Of a stretch of 64,000 nt of DNA, positions 20,964 to 30,666 are shown piece after piece. A program made the translations under genes and the position numbers. How positions within the stretch are numbered: the stretch's first letter is position 1; every line of letters starts with the position of its first letter. The notes beneath the pieces are model-generated. The model was not told the origin of the DNA. It worked only from the letters and a program-made list of their open reading frames with translations, and made no database searches. Source of the stretch: Arthrobacter cavernae (GTDB lineage: Bacteria > Actinomycetota > Actinomycetes > Actinomycetales > Micrococcaceae); contig NZ_JAFNLL010000004.1 of NCBI RefSeq assembly GCF_017368795.1, positions 124,001-188,000 of the forward strand, given 5' to 3'.

Positions 20964-22015
20964 CCTCTGCTGATATCCGTGATCCCGACAAGACTTCGTC
21001 TCCGGCACCGATGGAGCAGGGGGAACCGGACTCACACCAGCACATCCACGGAGAACACACGGCCAAGCCGACCCTCAAGTCCCGGCTGTCCGTGGCATTC
21101 CGCGTCCTACTCATCGCCGCGGCCCTCCTTTTTGCGGTGCTGTTCATCTCCGACAGATGGGCAGAAGTCGTCACGGCTTTGTCCCGGCTGTCCTTCCCGC
21201 TGGTCTTCCTCTCCTTCGTCGCTGTCATGGCAGGAATCATCTGCGGACTGATGAGCTGGCAAGTCCTCCTGGAGCACCTTGGACCCAAGGTCGGGGTGAT
21301 CCGCGGAGCCCAGATCTTCCTGGTCGGATCGATCGGAAAGTATGTTCCCGGATCCGTCTGGGCTTACATTCTGCAGATCGAACTGGGCAGCCGCTACGGG
21401 GTCGCCCGTGCCCGCGTCTTCGCATCCACGCTCTTTTCCGTGGCGGTCGCCGCCGTCGGCTCGCTGCTGGCCGGTGGCCTGATTGTTCCGATGCTGGTAG
21501 CCAACCAGCCGATCTTCCTTTGGTTGTACGCGCTGCTGCCGATCGGCCTCGTAATGCTCCACCCGTGGGTCTTGACGAAGCTGGCCCGCCTGGGCTTTAA
21601 GCTGCTGCGCAAGCCTCGCCCGGACCACGGCCTGGGCTACGCGGTGGTAGCGCAGTCCCTCGGCTGGGCGCTGGCGGCCTATGTGCTCTATGGCATCCAC
21701 CTGTACCTGATGGCGTCGAGCATCGGATTCTCCGGAGTCGGAGAGCTTTCCACGTCGATCGGTGCCATGGGTATCGGCATGATCGCCGGTCTGCTCGCCT
21801 TCTTCCTTCCTTCAGGCCTTGGTGCCCGTGAGGCGATCATCGTACTGGTCCTTGGACCCACCGTCGGCGTTGGCACAGCGACGGCTTTCGCGCTGCTGTC
21901 ACGTGTCATGTTCACGATTGCGGACTTGGCCATGGCCAGCGCCGGTGCTCTTACGGCCGTGCGTCAGCGCCGTCGCGACGTGCCACTTCATGTCCGTGCG
22001 GACGAAGAAGACTAA
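20960..22015 (+). CDS. UPF0104/LPG-synthase-TM family membrane protein
   Basis: A 351-residue membrane protein. After a hydrophilic N-terminus of about 45 residues there are around eight hydrophobic segments, with SIGKYVPGSVWAY and FFLPSGLGAREAIIVLVLG motifs characteristic of the family related to the flippase part of lysylphosphatidylglycerol synthase (also AglD-like). No synthase domain is present. In polysaccharide loci such proteins are thought to move lipid-linked intermediates or support glycosyl transfer; that role is an inference here. Confidence 0.75.
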   Translation: MTSADIRDPDKTSSPAPMEQGEPDSHQHIHGEHTAKPTLKSRLSVAFRVLLIAAALLFAVLFISDRWAEVVTALSRLSFPLVFLSFVAVMAGIICGLMSWQVLLEHLGPKVGVIRGAQIFLVGSIGKYVPGSVWAYILQIELGSRYGVARARVFASTLFSVAVAAVGSLLAGGLIVPMLVANQPIFLWLYALLPIGLVMLHPWVLTKLARLGFKLLRKPRPDHGLGYAVVAQSLGWALAAYVLYGIHLYLMASSIGFSGVGELSTSIGAMGIGMIAGLLAFFLPSGLGAREAIIVLVLGPTVGVGTATAFALLSRVMFTIADLAMASAGALTAVRQRRRDVPLHVRADEED

Positions 22016-22070
22016 CGTCGAATCTCTCTTTGCCGTTTCGTAGTTTTCCTTTCCAGAATGTGAGTTGCTT

Positions 22071-23255
22071 ATGTCCCGCGTAATCGTTGTCGGAGCCGGA
22101 ATCGTCGGCCTGGCCGTAGCTTACGAGCTGACGAAGCGCGGTGATGTGCCGATCGTATTGGAGAAGGAATCTTCCGAAGCCCGCCACCAGACCGGCCGCA
22201 ACTCCGGTGTCATCCACTCGGGCCTGTACTACAAGCCCGGAAGCCTGAAGGCGGCAATGGCCGTCAAAGGTGCAGAGTCGATCAGGGCTTTCGCCGAGGA
22301 ACACGGAATTGACGTCGAGATTTGCGGCAAGCTGGTGGTTGCGGTGGAGCAATCCGAGGTGCCGGAGCTCGAGAAGCTTTACGAGCGCGGACTGGCCAAC
22401 GGTGTTCCCTGCCGGATGATCAGCGCCGAAGAAGCCCGGGAATTCGAACCCCATGTCTCCTGCGTCGCCGCCCTCCGGGTGGAGAGTACCGGAATCATCG
22501 ATTACAAGGGTGTTTGCCGCAAACTCGTCGAACTGATCCGTGCCGGGGGCGGGCAGGTTATCTTCGGGGCCGAGGTCCGGAGCATCGTTTCCGACGACAA
22601 CGGTGTAACCGTCGACTGCCGCTCGGCAAGTTACGAGGCCGACTACCTGGCCAACTGCGCAGGGCTATACAGCGACCGCATCGCGAGCGCCGCTGGGTTG
22701 ACGCCCGAAGCCCGCATCATTCCGTTCCGCGGCGAGTACTTCGAGCTTCGCCCCGAGGCTCACCACCTCGTGAAAGGGCTCATCTACCCCGTCCCTGACG
22801 CGCGGTTCCCGTTCCTGGGCGTGCACCTGACGAAGATGGTGGAGGGCGGCGTCCACGCCGGCCCGAACGCTGTCTTCGCCTTTGCCCGCGAGGGTTACGG
22901 CTGGACAAAAATCAACGTCAAGGAACTCTTGCTGAGCGCTAGCTGGCCTGGTCTCTGGATCCTGGGTGCGAAGTTCATTGGGCCCGCCTTGAACGAGACA
23001 CGGCGGTCCCTGTCCCGGTCCCTGTTTGCCAAGAGCCTGCAGCGGCTTGTCCCTGCGGTTCGCAAGGAGGACCTCGTTCCCACCCACGCCGGGGTACGGG
23101 CCCAGGCCATGCTTCGCGATGGTTCGATGGTGGACGACTTCCTGTTTCAGAGGGCGCCGCGGCAGATCCACGTGCTTAACGCCCCGTCGCCGGCAGCAAC
23201 TGCCGCACTCGAGATCGCGAAGGATGTCGTCGAGGAGCTTGACTCCTTCAAATAG
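22071..23255 (+). CDS. lhgO: L-2-hydroxyglutarate oxidase/dehydrogenase
   Basis: A 394-residue FAD enzyme of the DAO fold. The N-terminus has VIVVGAGIVGLAVAYEL; LhgO signatures follow: HQTGRNSGVIHSGLYYKPGS, PFLGVHLTKMVEGGVHAGPN and HVLNAPSPAATAALEIA. LhgO oxidises L-2-hydroxyglutarate to 2-oxoglutarate and passes electrons to oxygen or the quinone pool. ATG 22071 is preferred over TTG 22065. Its position in a polysaccharide locus is unusual; WbpB-like enzymes that reduce 2-oxoglutarate could supply its substrate. An IS630 element begins three bases after its stop. Confidence 0.9.
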   Translation: MSRVIVVGAGIVGLAVAYELTKRGDVPIVLEKESSEARHQTGRNSGVIHSGLYYKPGSLKAAMAVKGAESIRAFAEEHGIDVEICGKLVVAVEQSEVPELEKLYERGLANGVPCRMISAEEAREFEPHVSCVAALRVESTGIIDYKGVCRKLVELIRAGGGQVIFGAEVRSIVSDDNGVTVDCRSASYEADYLANCAGLYSDRIASAAGLTPEARIIPFRGEYFELRPEAHHLVKGLIYPVPDARFPFLGVHLTKMVEGGVHAGPNAVFAFAREGYGWTKINVKELLLSASWPGLWILGAKFIGPALNETRRSLSRSLFAKSLQRLVPAVRKEDLVPTHAGVRAQAMLRDGSMVDDFLFQRAPRQIHVLNAPSPAATAALEIAKDVVEELDSFK

Positions 23256-23257
23256 TA

Positions 23258-23277
23258 CCGCGGCCTGCAAGGTTTGC
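23258..23277 (+). repeat. IS630 left terminal inverted repeat
   Basis: The left end starts CCGCGGCCTGCAAGG right after the TA duplication. It matches the right end at 15 of 20 positions. Confidence 0.85.
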
Positions 23278-23373
23278 TTGCTTCGGCTGATGGGCGGGCG
23301 CGGTTCCGTTGCGGGCGCGGTGCTTTCGGCGCAAGCTGGTGGTGCGGGTTTCCGCCCTTCCCAGGAGGCTGCG

Positions 23374-24529
23374 ATGGCACACCGCGTGGCGGTACGAGAA
23401 ATCGACAACGACGAAGAGGCCCGGCTGCTGCAGCTCGTGCGGCGCGGCTCCGGACCCGTGGTGACTTGGCGCCGGGCCCAGATGGTGCTGCTCTCGGCCC
23501 GGGGCATGGACGTGTCCATGCTCGCCGAGGTCGCCTTCACCAGCCCGGACCGGGTCCGCGACGTCCTGCACAACTTCAACGACGACGGATTCGAGTCGCT
23601 GCACCCCCACTACGCCGGAGGGCGTCCCCCGAAATTCACCGATGCTCAACGGGACGAGATCAAGAAGATCGCGCTGGGGCGCCCCGCCGACCACGGCCTG
23701 CCGTTTTCCACCTGGGGCCTGTCGAAACTGGCCGACTACCTGGTGGACAAGGGGGTGGTGGAAGACATTTCCCACGAGGGCCTGCGCGTGCTCTTGCGCG
23801 AACAAGGTGTCTCCTTTCCAGTCCATCAAGACCTGGAAGGGCAGCACGGATCCCGACTACGAGGAAAAGGCCAACCGCGTCCAGGCGCTCTATGAAATCG
23901 CCGATGGCAAGGCGGAACCCGGCCAGGGCGACCCTGACGTGGTGATCTGTTTCGACGAGTTCGGGCCCTTGAATCTCCAGCCCCGCCCGGTCACCAGTGG
24001 GCCCCGGCCGCCACGGGACCCGGTGACGTCAGCCCCGCGCCGGCGACGGAGACGGGCGAGCTACAAGCGTCCCCACGGGGTCAGGCACCTGCTGGCCGGC
24101 TACGACCTGTCCACCGACCGGCTCTACGGGCACGTCAAGACCAACAAGCGCCGGACCGAGTTCCTGGCCTTCCTGCGCTACCTGCGGTCGCTGCACCCGC
24201 TGGGCCAGCGGATCGCCATCATCATGGACAACTATGGCCCGCACCTGTCCACCAGGGTGGACACCCGGGTCGGGGACTGGGCCGCGGCGAACAACGCCGA
24301 ACTCGCCTACGTGCCCTTCTACAGCTCGTGGCTCAACCGGATCGAACCGCAGTTCACCGCCCTGCGCTACTTCGCCCTCGACGGCACGGACCATCCCAGC
24401 CACACGGCGCAGGCCGGCATGATCCGCCGCTTCATCAGCTGGCGCAACCACCACACCACCGACCCGAAGCTGCGCAAGGTGATTCACCGTGCCTCTAATC
24501 AAACGGGCAAAGGTTGCCTGACGCGGTAA
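23374..24529 (+). CDS. IS630-family transposase, probable +1 programmed frameshift
   Basis: Translation begins at ATG 23374 (AGGAGG upstream) and must pass from frame 1 to frame 2 to give a full transposase of about 384 residues. The N-terminal part has helix-turn-helix character. The DDE triad is visible after the shift: D in CFDEFGPLNL, D in IIMDNYGPH and E in SWLNRIEPQF. The shift site is TCC-TTT-C at 23812-23818; moving +1 on TTT to TTC and continuing at CAG 23819 restores the family sequence VSFQSIKTWK. Without the shift the first frame ends at 23895. The terminal TAA uses the TA of the target duplication plus the next A. The gene looks functional rather than decayed. Confidence 0.85.
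24507..24526 (-). repeat. IS630 right terminal inverted repeat
   Basis: Read on the minus strand the right end starts CCGCGTCAGGCAACC, pairing with the left end. TA 24527-24528 follows as the target duplication. Confidence 0.85.
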
Positions 24530-24566
24530 TAGGATGCCAGCGCCGATGATGGTCGGACACGGAGTA

Positions 24567-24608
24567 AAGAAGCTGGAGCTGCGACGGATGTCGCAGCTCC
24601 AGCTTCTT
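24567..24608. terminator. Shared 19-bp hairpin between convergent genes
   Basis: Two 19-base arms (24567-24585 and 24590-24608) pair perfectly around the four-base loop GGAT. It stands between the end of the IS/lhgO unit and the end of the minus-strand lysozyme gene, so it can stop transcription from either side. Before the IS arrived it would have lain about 40 bases after the lhgO stop. Confidence 0.85.
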
Positions 24609-24633
24609 GTCGTGCCGACAACCGCGGGACGGT

Positions 24634-27375
24634 CTACTGTCGTGGACTGGAACCCAGCACGTACAGCTGGGACCATCCGGCGCCGAGACTGCTGACGCGA
24701 CCCCATGACCCGGTCCCGGTGAAACCGTATGAACTCAGCTCATCGCTTCCCCAACGGGCCACAAGGCCTGGCTTGCCATCGCCGAATTGGTTCCGGGCCG
24801 CGCTCACCGCTGTCACGCCTGCCCAGCCCGTTCCCACGACGGGGCGCGCCTCGGCCACAAAAGCACCTTGGCCGTCCGTGCGGTACAGCAACATGTTGCC
24901 TGCAGTGGTGCGGGCCAGGATGTCAGTCTTTCCGTCGCCGTTCCAATCAGTGACGGTGACGTCCATGTCAGACCATCCGACACCTAGATCGTTTCCTTGA
25001 TAGGCCAACGCGGACCCTTGCGGGTTGGCGTATTGCCACATCCGTCCGTCAGCACCCGTGGCAAAGACCGAGGGGAATGTATCTGTGGACCGCCACTTTC
25101 CTACAGTGAGCCTCATCGTTGCGAAGCCGGAACTGCCGATTGCCCGAGGGGCGTCAAAGCCGCCGGCGCGCAAACCGAAGTAGACATACAGCGGACCTGA
25201 TTTGGATTGAGCCACAATGTCGATGACGCCATCTTGGTTCCAGTCCGTGGCAAAGGCAGTCTTAGTGTCGGTCCATCCAGTCCCGATGGTCATGGGAGCT
25301 GTGACTCCGCCGTTGCCCGTCGCCGGGTATCGCTGAAGGCGGCCCTGGCCATCAATGGCGAGAACGTCGGCTTCACTTTTAATGGAAGGATTCTCCACCG
25401 GAAGCGGCGGCGGCGGGGGCGTCAGATCCTGGGATCCCGCGATTTTCAAGTCTTTCCAATTGCCGGGGACCACGTAGGCGGCGTTCCACCCACCGGTTCC
25501 GTTCATGGGGTAGTAGCGAAGCGTGCCGTTGATCCAGCGACCCAGGAGTCCTGTGAAGGATGACTGGTCGAAGTTCCAAATGGGGCTGACGCTGTTGATA
25601 TTCTCCCAGCCGCTGCCGACTGCAGGCCTCGGCTCCGAACGGAAGGTTCCGTTGCCGTCGGACCGGTAGAGGAGTAGCCGGCCGTCCACTTGCTTGGAGA
25701 GAATGTCCGGTGCGCTGTCGCCGTCGAAGTCGACCAAGGTAACGGTAGATTCGCCCCAACCGACACCAAGTGATGTTGCCGAAGGGCCTATGTTCCGACC
25801 ATCCAGGTTGTTGTAATACCACAGATTGCCGTTGGGATCCTTCGCCGCAATGCCGGGATAACGGTCGGTCATGCGCCAGCGGTTAACGCTGAGCTGAAGC
25901 CCGGCCCAGGCAGTTCCATTTGCTATGGAGTACGGGCCTGCGAAGCCACCGCTGGCACCTCCGTAAAAGACGTTGACGCGGCCGTCAGTCCATTGCGCAA
26001 CGACATCAATCACGCCGTCCTGGTTCCAGTCGGTTGTGAATACAGCCTTGGTGTTCTGGAATCCATTTCCGATCGTGTACGGCTGCTTGTAACTGCCCTG
26101 GCCATTCGAAGGATAGTTCCAGAGGTTGCCCGCAGTGTCCACTGTGACCACGTCAGCTGAACTTCGTATTGACGGCGAATATAGCGAGTCGGAGACTGCC
26201 GCAAACGTCTGGAGCTGCTGGTAGGTCCCGTTCCACACATTCGAGTCCCCAGCAAACGGTCCAGTGCTGCTGTACTGCCACATGCTGAATTGGCTCCAGC
26301 TAGCGGGCAGCGTGCCTGGGGAATTGGTAGGTGAATACGGATACGCTGCAATCCAGAGCGGATAGTCCCCGAAGCCGGTGGCGTTTCCGGTGCAGCGAGA
26401 CCACCAATCTGTGGTGCTGTAGATGACGGGGTAACGGCCGGTCAGTGACCTCACGGTGTTGCCGAAATCTGTGATCCAGGTCGTCATCTGCGCCGCCGAC
26501 ATTCCATAGCAGACGTTGCCGAAGTAGAACCCGTTGATGGTCCGGCTTTCATAGGGGTTGTACTCGATATCCAGGACGGGTGGGAGCGTGTAGCCATCTG
26601 CGCTCCAGCCGCCCCCATTGGCCACAAAGTACCGAGCCTGGTCGGCACCCGAAGACCAGTTGGGAATCGCGAAGTGGTACGCTCCCCGGATCATGCCGAT
26701 ATTGCGCGAGCCGTTGTACTGCTGGGCGTAGTTCCCGTTCAGGTAGTAGTTGCCTTCGGACGCCTTGACGTAAGCCCAACGCGAGCCCTGGTTCCACTGG
26801 GCCGGCCAATCGACATTGCCCTGGTGCGCGCTGACGTCCTGGCCCTGAACGCCGATCGACGGACGCCAATGGCTGGGATCAGTAGCCGCCGGGACTGCGA
26901 GGGGGACAGCGCCACCCACAGAACGGGAACCTGGCGACACCGATGATGCTTTTGTCTGCTTGTCAGCCAGCACTCGCGGGGACCGTTGCCCCATCTCTGC
27001 GCCGCCTGCAGGGATGGCCTGACGCATGGCTGCCTTCATGGCCTCGGCAACGGGAGAGCTATCTCCGGGCGTGGCCGGCATTGGCGCGGCAGGGGAGGGG
27101 GTGGCCGTTGTCGGAGCCGACGATTGCCCGGGCGCCGGGAACAGCGTCACGGACCGTCCGTCGCCGGTCACGGGAGCCGGGCTCTTGGGTTGACCGGGCG
27201 TGGCTGTCGACTCGGGGGAAAGTGGGACCGAGGCCGACGGCCTCGGAGCAGGTTCTACAGGTTCGGACCAAGCAGGACCGCTGACCGAGGCAGTGGTCAG
27301 CAGTGCCAGTGACAGAGTGAACCCTGTGCGGGCCAAGACGAAACGACGAAAAGTTCCAGCTTTTGTATTTTTCAT
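24634..27375 (-). CDS. Secreted GH25 lysozyme with duplicated FG-GAP/VCBS repeats
   Basis: A 913-residue secreted protein. Residues 1-37 are a signal peptide (basic start, hydrophobic core, cut near AWSEP), followed by a Pro/Ser/Ala-rich linker to about 165. Residues 175-385 form a GH25 muramidase: D180 in GQDVSAHQG and the D269/E271 pair in VLDIEYNPY are the expected catalytic acids. From about 398 there are two copies of a 250-residue repeat block, each with FG-GAP/VCBS-like units whose loops read [33 protein letters not shown] and [11 protein letters not shown], likely calcium sites in a beta-propeller. GH25 enzymes cut the glycan strand of peptidoglycan. It sits inside the polysaccharide locus on the opposite strand. 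Confidence 0.9.
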   Translation of the reverse strand: MKNTKAGTFRRFVLARTGFTLSLALLTTASVSGPAWSEPVEPAPRPSASVPLSPESTATPGQPKSPAPVTGDGRSVTLFPAPGQSSAPTTATPSPAAPMPATPGDSSPVAEAMKAAMRQAIPAGGAEMGQRSPRVLADKQTKASSVSPGSRSVGGAVPLAVPAATDPSHWRPSIGVQGQDVSAHQGNVDWPAQWNQGSRWAYVKASEGNYYLNGNYAQQYNGSRNIGMIRGAYHFAIPNWSSGADQARYFVANGGGWSADGYTLPPVLDIEYNPYESRTINGFYFGNVCYGMSAAQMTTWITDFGNTVRSLTGRYPVIYSTTDWWSRCTGNATGFGDYPLWIAAYPYSPTNSPGTLPASWSQFSMWQYSSTGPFAGDSNVWNGTYQQLQTFAAVSDSLYSPSIRSSADVVTVDTAGNLWNYPSNGQGSYKQPYTIGNGFQNTKAVFTTDWNQDGVIDVVAQWTDGRVNVFYGGASGGFAGPYSIANGTAWAGLQLSVNRWRMTDRYPGIAAKDPNGNLWYYNNLDGRNIGPSATSLGVGWGESTVTLVDFDGDSAPDILSKQVDGRLLLYRSDGNGTFRSEPRPAVGSGWENINSVSPIWNFDQSSFTGLLGRWINGTLRYYPMNGTGGWNAAYVVPGNWKDLKIAGSQDLTPPPPPLPVENPSIKSEADVLAIDGQGRLQRYPATGNGGVTAPMTIGTGWTDTKTAFATDWNQDGVIDIVAQSKSGPLYVYFGLRAGGFDAPRAIGSSGFATMRLTVGKWRSTDTFPSVFATGADGRMWQYANPQGSALAYQGNDLGVGWSDMDVTVTDWNGDGKTDILARTTAGNMLLYRTDGQGAFVAEARPVVGTGWAGVTAVSAARNQFGDGKPGLVARWGSDELSSYGFTGTGSWGRVSSLGAGWSQLYVLGSSPRQ

Positions 27376-27933
27376 TTTCCATTCCGGCCGGCGCCGCGTC
27401 GGCAGCGGTGCGTGGTGTTAGATTGCGAACGAAGCTTCGGCGACTAACGCCCTTCGCATGACACCAAAGGCCAGCTCCTAACTGGCCAACAGTAACATTC
27501 TGGGTCTGGAGTGACCAGTGATGCAGGTGTTATTGAAGGGGTGCCCAAGAACCCGCCCGAGGCGTTGTCGCCTTCATGGCCGCCGCTCTCGACCTGCACA
27601 TCCAGAATTTGGGGCTTGTCCCTGCCCGCACCCGGGTACGCGAATACTCTCCTTCGTCACAGCCTGACGCTGCGTCCTCGGTATTTGGCCGAGGAATGGA
27701 AAGCAACCTAGAATTACGAACGGCCCACGGATCGTTGAACGGCTTGACGCCGACAGTACTGGGACGCGTGGAAGCAGGAAGACCAGCCGGCAATCGCATG
27801 GCATCTGGACTGCCAGCGGGGCCTATTCAGGACAGCCGCCACAGACTGGCGGCCTGGAAAACGGTTCTGATCCGTGCCGCATCCGGGATCTGGCTGCGGC
27901 TGTATGGCGACATGTGAGGATACAAGCAGTCAA
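27376..27933. other. 558-base divergent intergenic region
   Basis: Lies between the lysozyme gene (minus) and the pyruvyltransferase-family gene (plus), so it must hold both promoters. A plus-strand frame 27576-27917 (113 codons) ends 16 bases before the next start, but it has no ribosome site, mixed third-base use and no recognised domain. It is not called as a gene. No RNA gene or clear operator is visible. Confidence 0.5.
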
Positions 27934-29418
27934 ATGCGCGTCGTGATTCTAGCTGACATCGGTCAGCCTGTCTACCATGTTGGTGACGAAGCAATGGCGC
28001 ATGCTGCTGTTTTGGAACTGGCTTCCCGGGGTGTCGAGGACGTCGTGCTCCTCAGCCGGGACGCCGGGGATTCAAAGAAGCGCTTTTCCACCGGCGCGGT
28101 TCCCACTCTGCAATTCCCCTGGCCGCCCTTGGAGCGTGAGAGACATTTGCAGGATGTCACCCGGGCCCTGCACGGGGACCGTACGGCGCTGCCGCCGGAG
28201 GACCCCGCCTGGGAGGTATTCAGCACCATTGCTTCTTCAGACGGAGTGCTGATCGCCGGCGGAGGCAATCTGAATTCGGTCTATGGCTGGCTGTTGTACG
28301 AGCGTGCCGCGGTGGCGCGGATCGCCGCGTACTACGGCAAGCCGCTGGTGGTCTCCGGCCAGACGCTCGGACCGGCTTTGGTCGGACCTGACGGTTGTGT
28401 GCTGCAGGAAATGCTGACCGCAGCCGAACTGGTTGGAACCCGCGAAGCCGGATCGTTTGAGCTGGCTTCTGGCTGGGCCCTTGAAGATGGCAGGCTTGTG
28501 GCAGGGCTCGACGACGCGTCCTTCCTTGCGTCTTCAGCCGCGCCTGCCGGGGAGCAAATTCAGCAGGAGCCGTACATAGTTGCGACGTTCGGCCCCGGGA
28601 CCGGCGGGCTCGACCAGAAGACGTTTTATGGGCAAGTAGCCGCGATCCTTGACGACGTGGTTGCCTTTACCGGTCTGAAGGTCTTGCTGGCACCGCACAT
28701 GGGAACCCCGGACCAATGTGATGCCGACGTCGAATCCCATGAGAATATCCGCTCCCTTACCAGCTCCGGCATGGTGGAGTGTCTGCCCATCCAAGGCGCT
28801 GCTGAGACGGCAAGGCTGACGGCATCAGCCGATTTGGTGCTCTCATCGCGGTACCACCCTTTAGTATTCGCCATTGATGGCTGCACACCGGTTGTTGGCC
28901 TGTCCGTCGATGATTACAGTGATGTGCGCCTCAAGGGTGTCATGGTCAACTGGGGTCTGGAGGACTTGAGCCTGACCCTTCCCTCGCTGCTCTCGGGAGA
29001 CTATCTGAGCGCAGTCCGCGATGCATGGTCACGGCGCGGTGACATCCAGGCACATCTGGCCGCCCACCGCGGGATGCGCGTGGAAGAGGCGGCAGTTTGG
29101 TGGGACGCCGTCGTCGGGGTCTTCGCCGGAGACGATCCCGGGCTCGTACGGGGCCTGAACCCAGCACCGCCCCTAAAGTTAACGCGGCCCTCCGCAGCTG
29201 AAACGGAGCTGCCACGGCGGCTGTTTAATTCGCTGACCGCCCAAATATCGGTCTCAAGGCTGGAACTCGAACGGCTCCGGGGCGAGCTTGATCTTTGCCG
29301 GTCAGGGGCTGAAACGGCACGAACGGAACTCAGCAGCATCCGGTCATCCCGTTCCTTCCGGTTGGCCAGGAAGCTGGCTGGGATTGCTGCGAAAATACGG
29401 CCCCGCAGGCAGCCCTGA
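27934..29418 (+). CDS. Polysaccharide pyruvyl transferase family protein
   Basis: A 494-residue protein. The N-terminus VVILADIGQPVYHVGDEAMAHAAV and the later LIAGGGNLNSVYGWLLYERA, LVVSGQTLGPALVG and SSRYHPLVFAIDGCTPVVGLSVD are typical of the pyruvyl transferase family (CsaB/PssK/WcaK type), which adds pyruvate ketals to surface polysaccharides using PEP. The last 80 residues form a charged helical tail ending SIRSSRSFRLARKL. ATG 27934 is chosen because the conserved domain starts there; GAGG lies about 14 bases upstream. The acceptor sugar is unknown. Confidence 0.75.
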   Translation: MRVVILADIGQPVYHVGDEAMAHAAVLELASRGVEDVVLLSRDAGDSKKRFSTGAVPTLQFPWPPLERERHLQDVTRALHGDRTALPPEDPAWEVFSTIASSDGVLIAGGGNLNSVYGWLLYERAAVARIAAYYGKPLVVSGQTLGPALVGPDGCVLQEMLTAAELVGTREAGSFELASGWALEDGRLVAGLDDASFLASSAAPAGEQIQQEPYIVATFGPGTGGLDQKTFYGQVAAILDDVVAFTGLKVLLAPHMGTPDQCDADVESHENIRSLTSSGMVECLPIQGAAETARLTASADLVLSSRYHPLVFAIDGCTPVVGLSVDDYSDVRLKGVMVNWGLEDLSLTLPSLLSGDYLSAVRDAWSRRGDIQAHLAAHRGMRVEEAAVWWDAVVGVFAGDDPGLVRGLNPAPPLKLTRPSAAETELPRRLFNSLTAQISVSRLELERLRGELDLCRSGAETARTELSSIRSSRSFRLARKLAGIAAKIRPRRQP

Positions 29419-29482
29419 ACTTTCCGTTCGAAATTCTTTCCCCGCAAGCATGTCCCAGTGAAACCACGCAGGAGCCAGCCCT

Positions 29483-30541
29483 ATGCCAGAGATGCCCTCC
29501 GCATCCGTCGCCATCGTAATGCGTACCAAGAACAGACCGGTTCTGCTGGACCGGGCGGTACGGGACGTTTGTCAACAGACCTACCAGGACTGGACATTGG
29601 TCGTCGTGAACGACGGCGGCAATCCAGAGGAAGTGGAATCTGTTGCCGGCCGCTATGCGGACCAGACTGACGGACGCTTGTCGATCATCCATAACGTGAA
29701 TTCAGTGGGCATGGAAGCTGCCTCCAACCTTGGCGTTCGGGCCTCGGATTCCACGTACATCGTGATTCACGACGACGATGACGAATGGCGGGAGGATTTT
29801 CTCCAAGCGACCGTCGACTACCTGGAGCGCTCGAACGACGAGGGTGTCATGGTGCGCACCGAGATCGTTTACGAACGGGTCCAGGACGACACCATTGAAG
29901 AACTGAGCCGCGAGATCTTCGAACCGGAGCTCTCTGAAATCACTTTGTTCGACTTGCTGCGGGTAAACAGGGGCGTTCCGATTTCCTTCCTCTACCGCCG
30001 CAGCGTCCATGAGCGGATCGGCTACTACGATGAGAATCTGCCTGTCGTGGGGGACTGGGAATTCCATCTCCGCTTCGCGAAGTACTCCAGCATCGGTTTC
30101 CTGGACGGTGAGCCTAGGGCTTTCTGGAACCAGCGGCGGGAATCGGCCGGCGACATGGGCAACAGCGTCATTTCCCAGCAAGACCAACACCGGAAGTACG
30201 ATCTGCAGGTCCGCGATCAACATCTGAGGGAATATGCAGAGAAGAACGGTCTGGGGGCACTCCTGTATCTGACCAAGATCCTGGACATCCAAGGCCAGGA
30301 ATCACGGGGGCGTTCCGATCATTCCGACAGCATGGTGTTTGAGACGCTGGAAATAGTACGCGGATTGACCAGCAGGATCGAGCATCTGGAAAACGTGCTG
30401 AACCGCCTCGAAAGTCCTGTGGCTAGTCTTGATGCCACTGTAGGCCGACTGGAATCTGCTGTCAGCGATGCCAGTATTATCAGCCTGGCGCGCAGGCGTT
30501 ACCGCAGATTTAGGGAACGCATGCTCCGGCGTCGGGGGTAA
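29483..30541 (+). CDS. GT2 glycosyltransferase with C-terminal coiled coil
   Basis: A 352-residue GT-A transferase: SVAIVMRTKNRPVLLDRAVRDVCQQ, VVNDGG, then VIHDDDDEW as the metal-binding acidic motif, and VGDWEFHLRF in the acceptor region. Residues from about 285 form a heptad-like helix (IEHLENVLNRLESPVASL) ending in a very basic tail, which may hold the enzyme at the membrane or in a complex. It is the last gene of the polysaccharide locus; substrate unknown. Confidence 0.8.
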   Translation: MPEMPSASVAIVMRTKNRPVLLDRAVRDVCQQTYQDWTLVVVNDGGNPEEVESVAGRYADQTDGRLSIIHNVNSVGMEAASNLGVRASDSTYIVIHDDDDEWREDFLQATVDYLERSNDEGVMVRTEIVYERVQDDTIEELSREIFEPELSEITLFDLLRVNRGVPISFLYRRSVHERIGYYDENLPVVGDWEFHLRFAKYSSIGFLDGEPRAFWNQRRESAGDMGNSVISQQDQHRKYDLQVRDQHLREYAEKNGLGALLYLTKILDIQGQESRGRSDHSDSMVFETLEIVRGLTSRIEHLENVLNRLESPVASLDATVGRLESAVSDASIISLARRRYRRFRERMLRRRG

Positions 30542-30666
30542 GCCCTGCCGCATGAAGGTTATCCACAGCTCTACTTGTATGAATTGTTCGAGCAGACTGG
30601 TGTCCTTTAGCTTTAAGGCAGTTGAACTGCCTCAGCCTGGAGGTGGTCGTCGTATTGGGGGCACTG

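Larger units (their letters stand above)
23258..24526 (+). mobile_element. IS630-family insertion sequence, 1269 bp
   Basis: A complete element bounded by TA on both sides (23256-23257 and 24527-24528), the target duplication expected of the IS630/Tc1 group. The ends are imperfect inverted repeats: 15 of the outer 20 bases match, beginning CCGCG and containing GCAA and TTTGC blocks. It carries one transposase read through a +1 shift. It lies in the same direction as lhgO, directly after the lhgO stop codon, and separates that gene from the hairpin at 24567 without breaking any reading frame. Confidence 0.93.

Noticed and set aside
23374..24529. Transposase as a frameshifted pseudogene
   Set aside because: Both frames meet exactly at a known type of slippery site, all catalytic residues are present and the IS ends are intact.
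27576..27917. 113-codon frame before the pyruvyltransferase-family gene
   Set aside because: No ribosome site, mixed third-base use and no recognised domain. It may be a gene remnant but cannot be supported.
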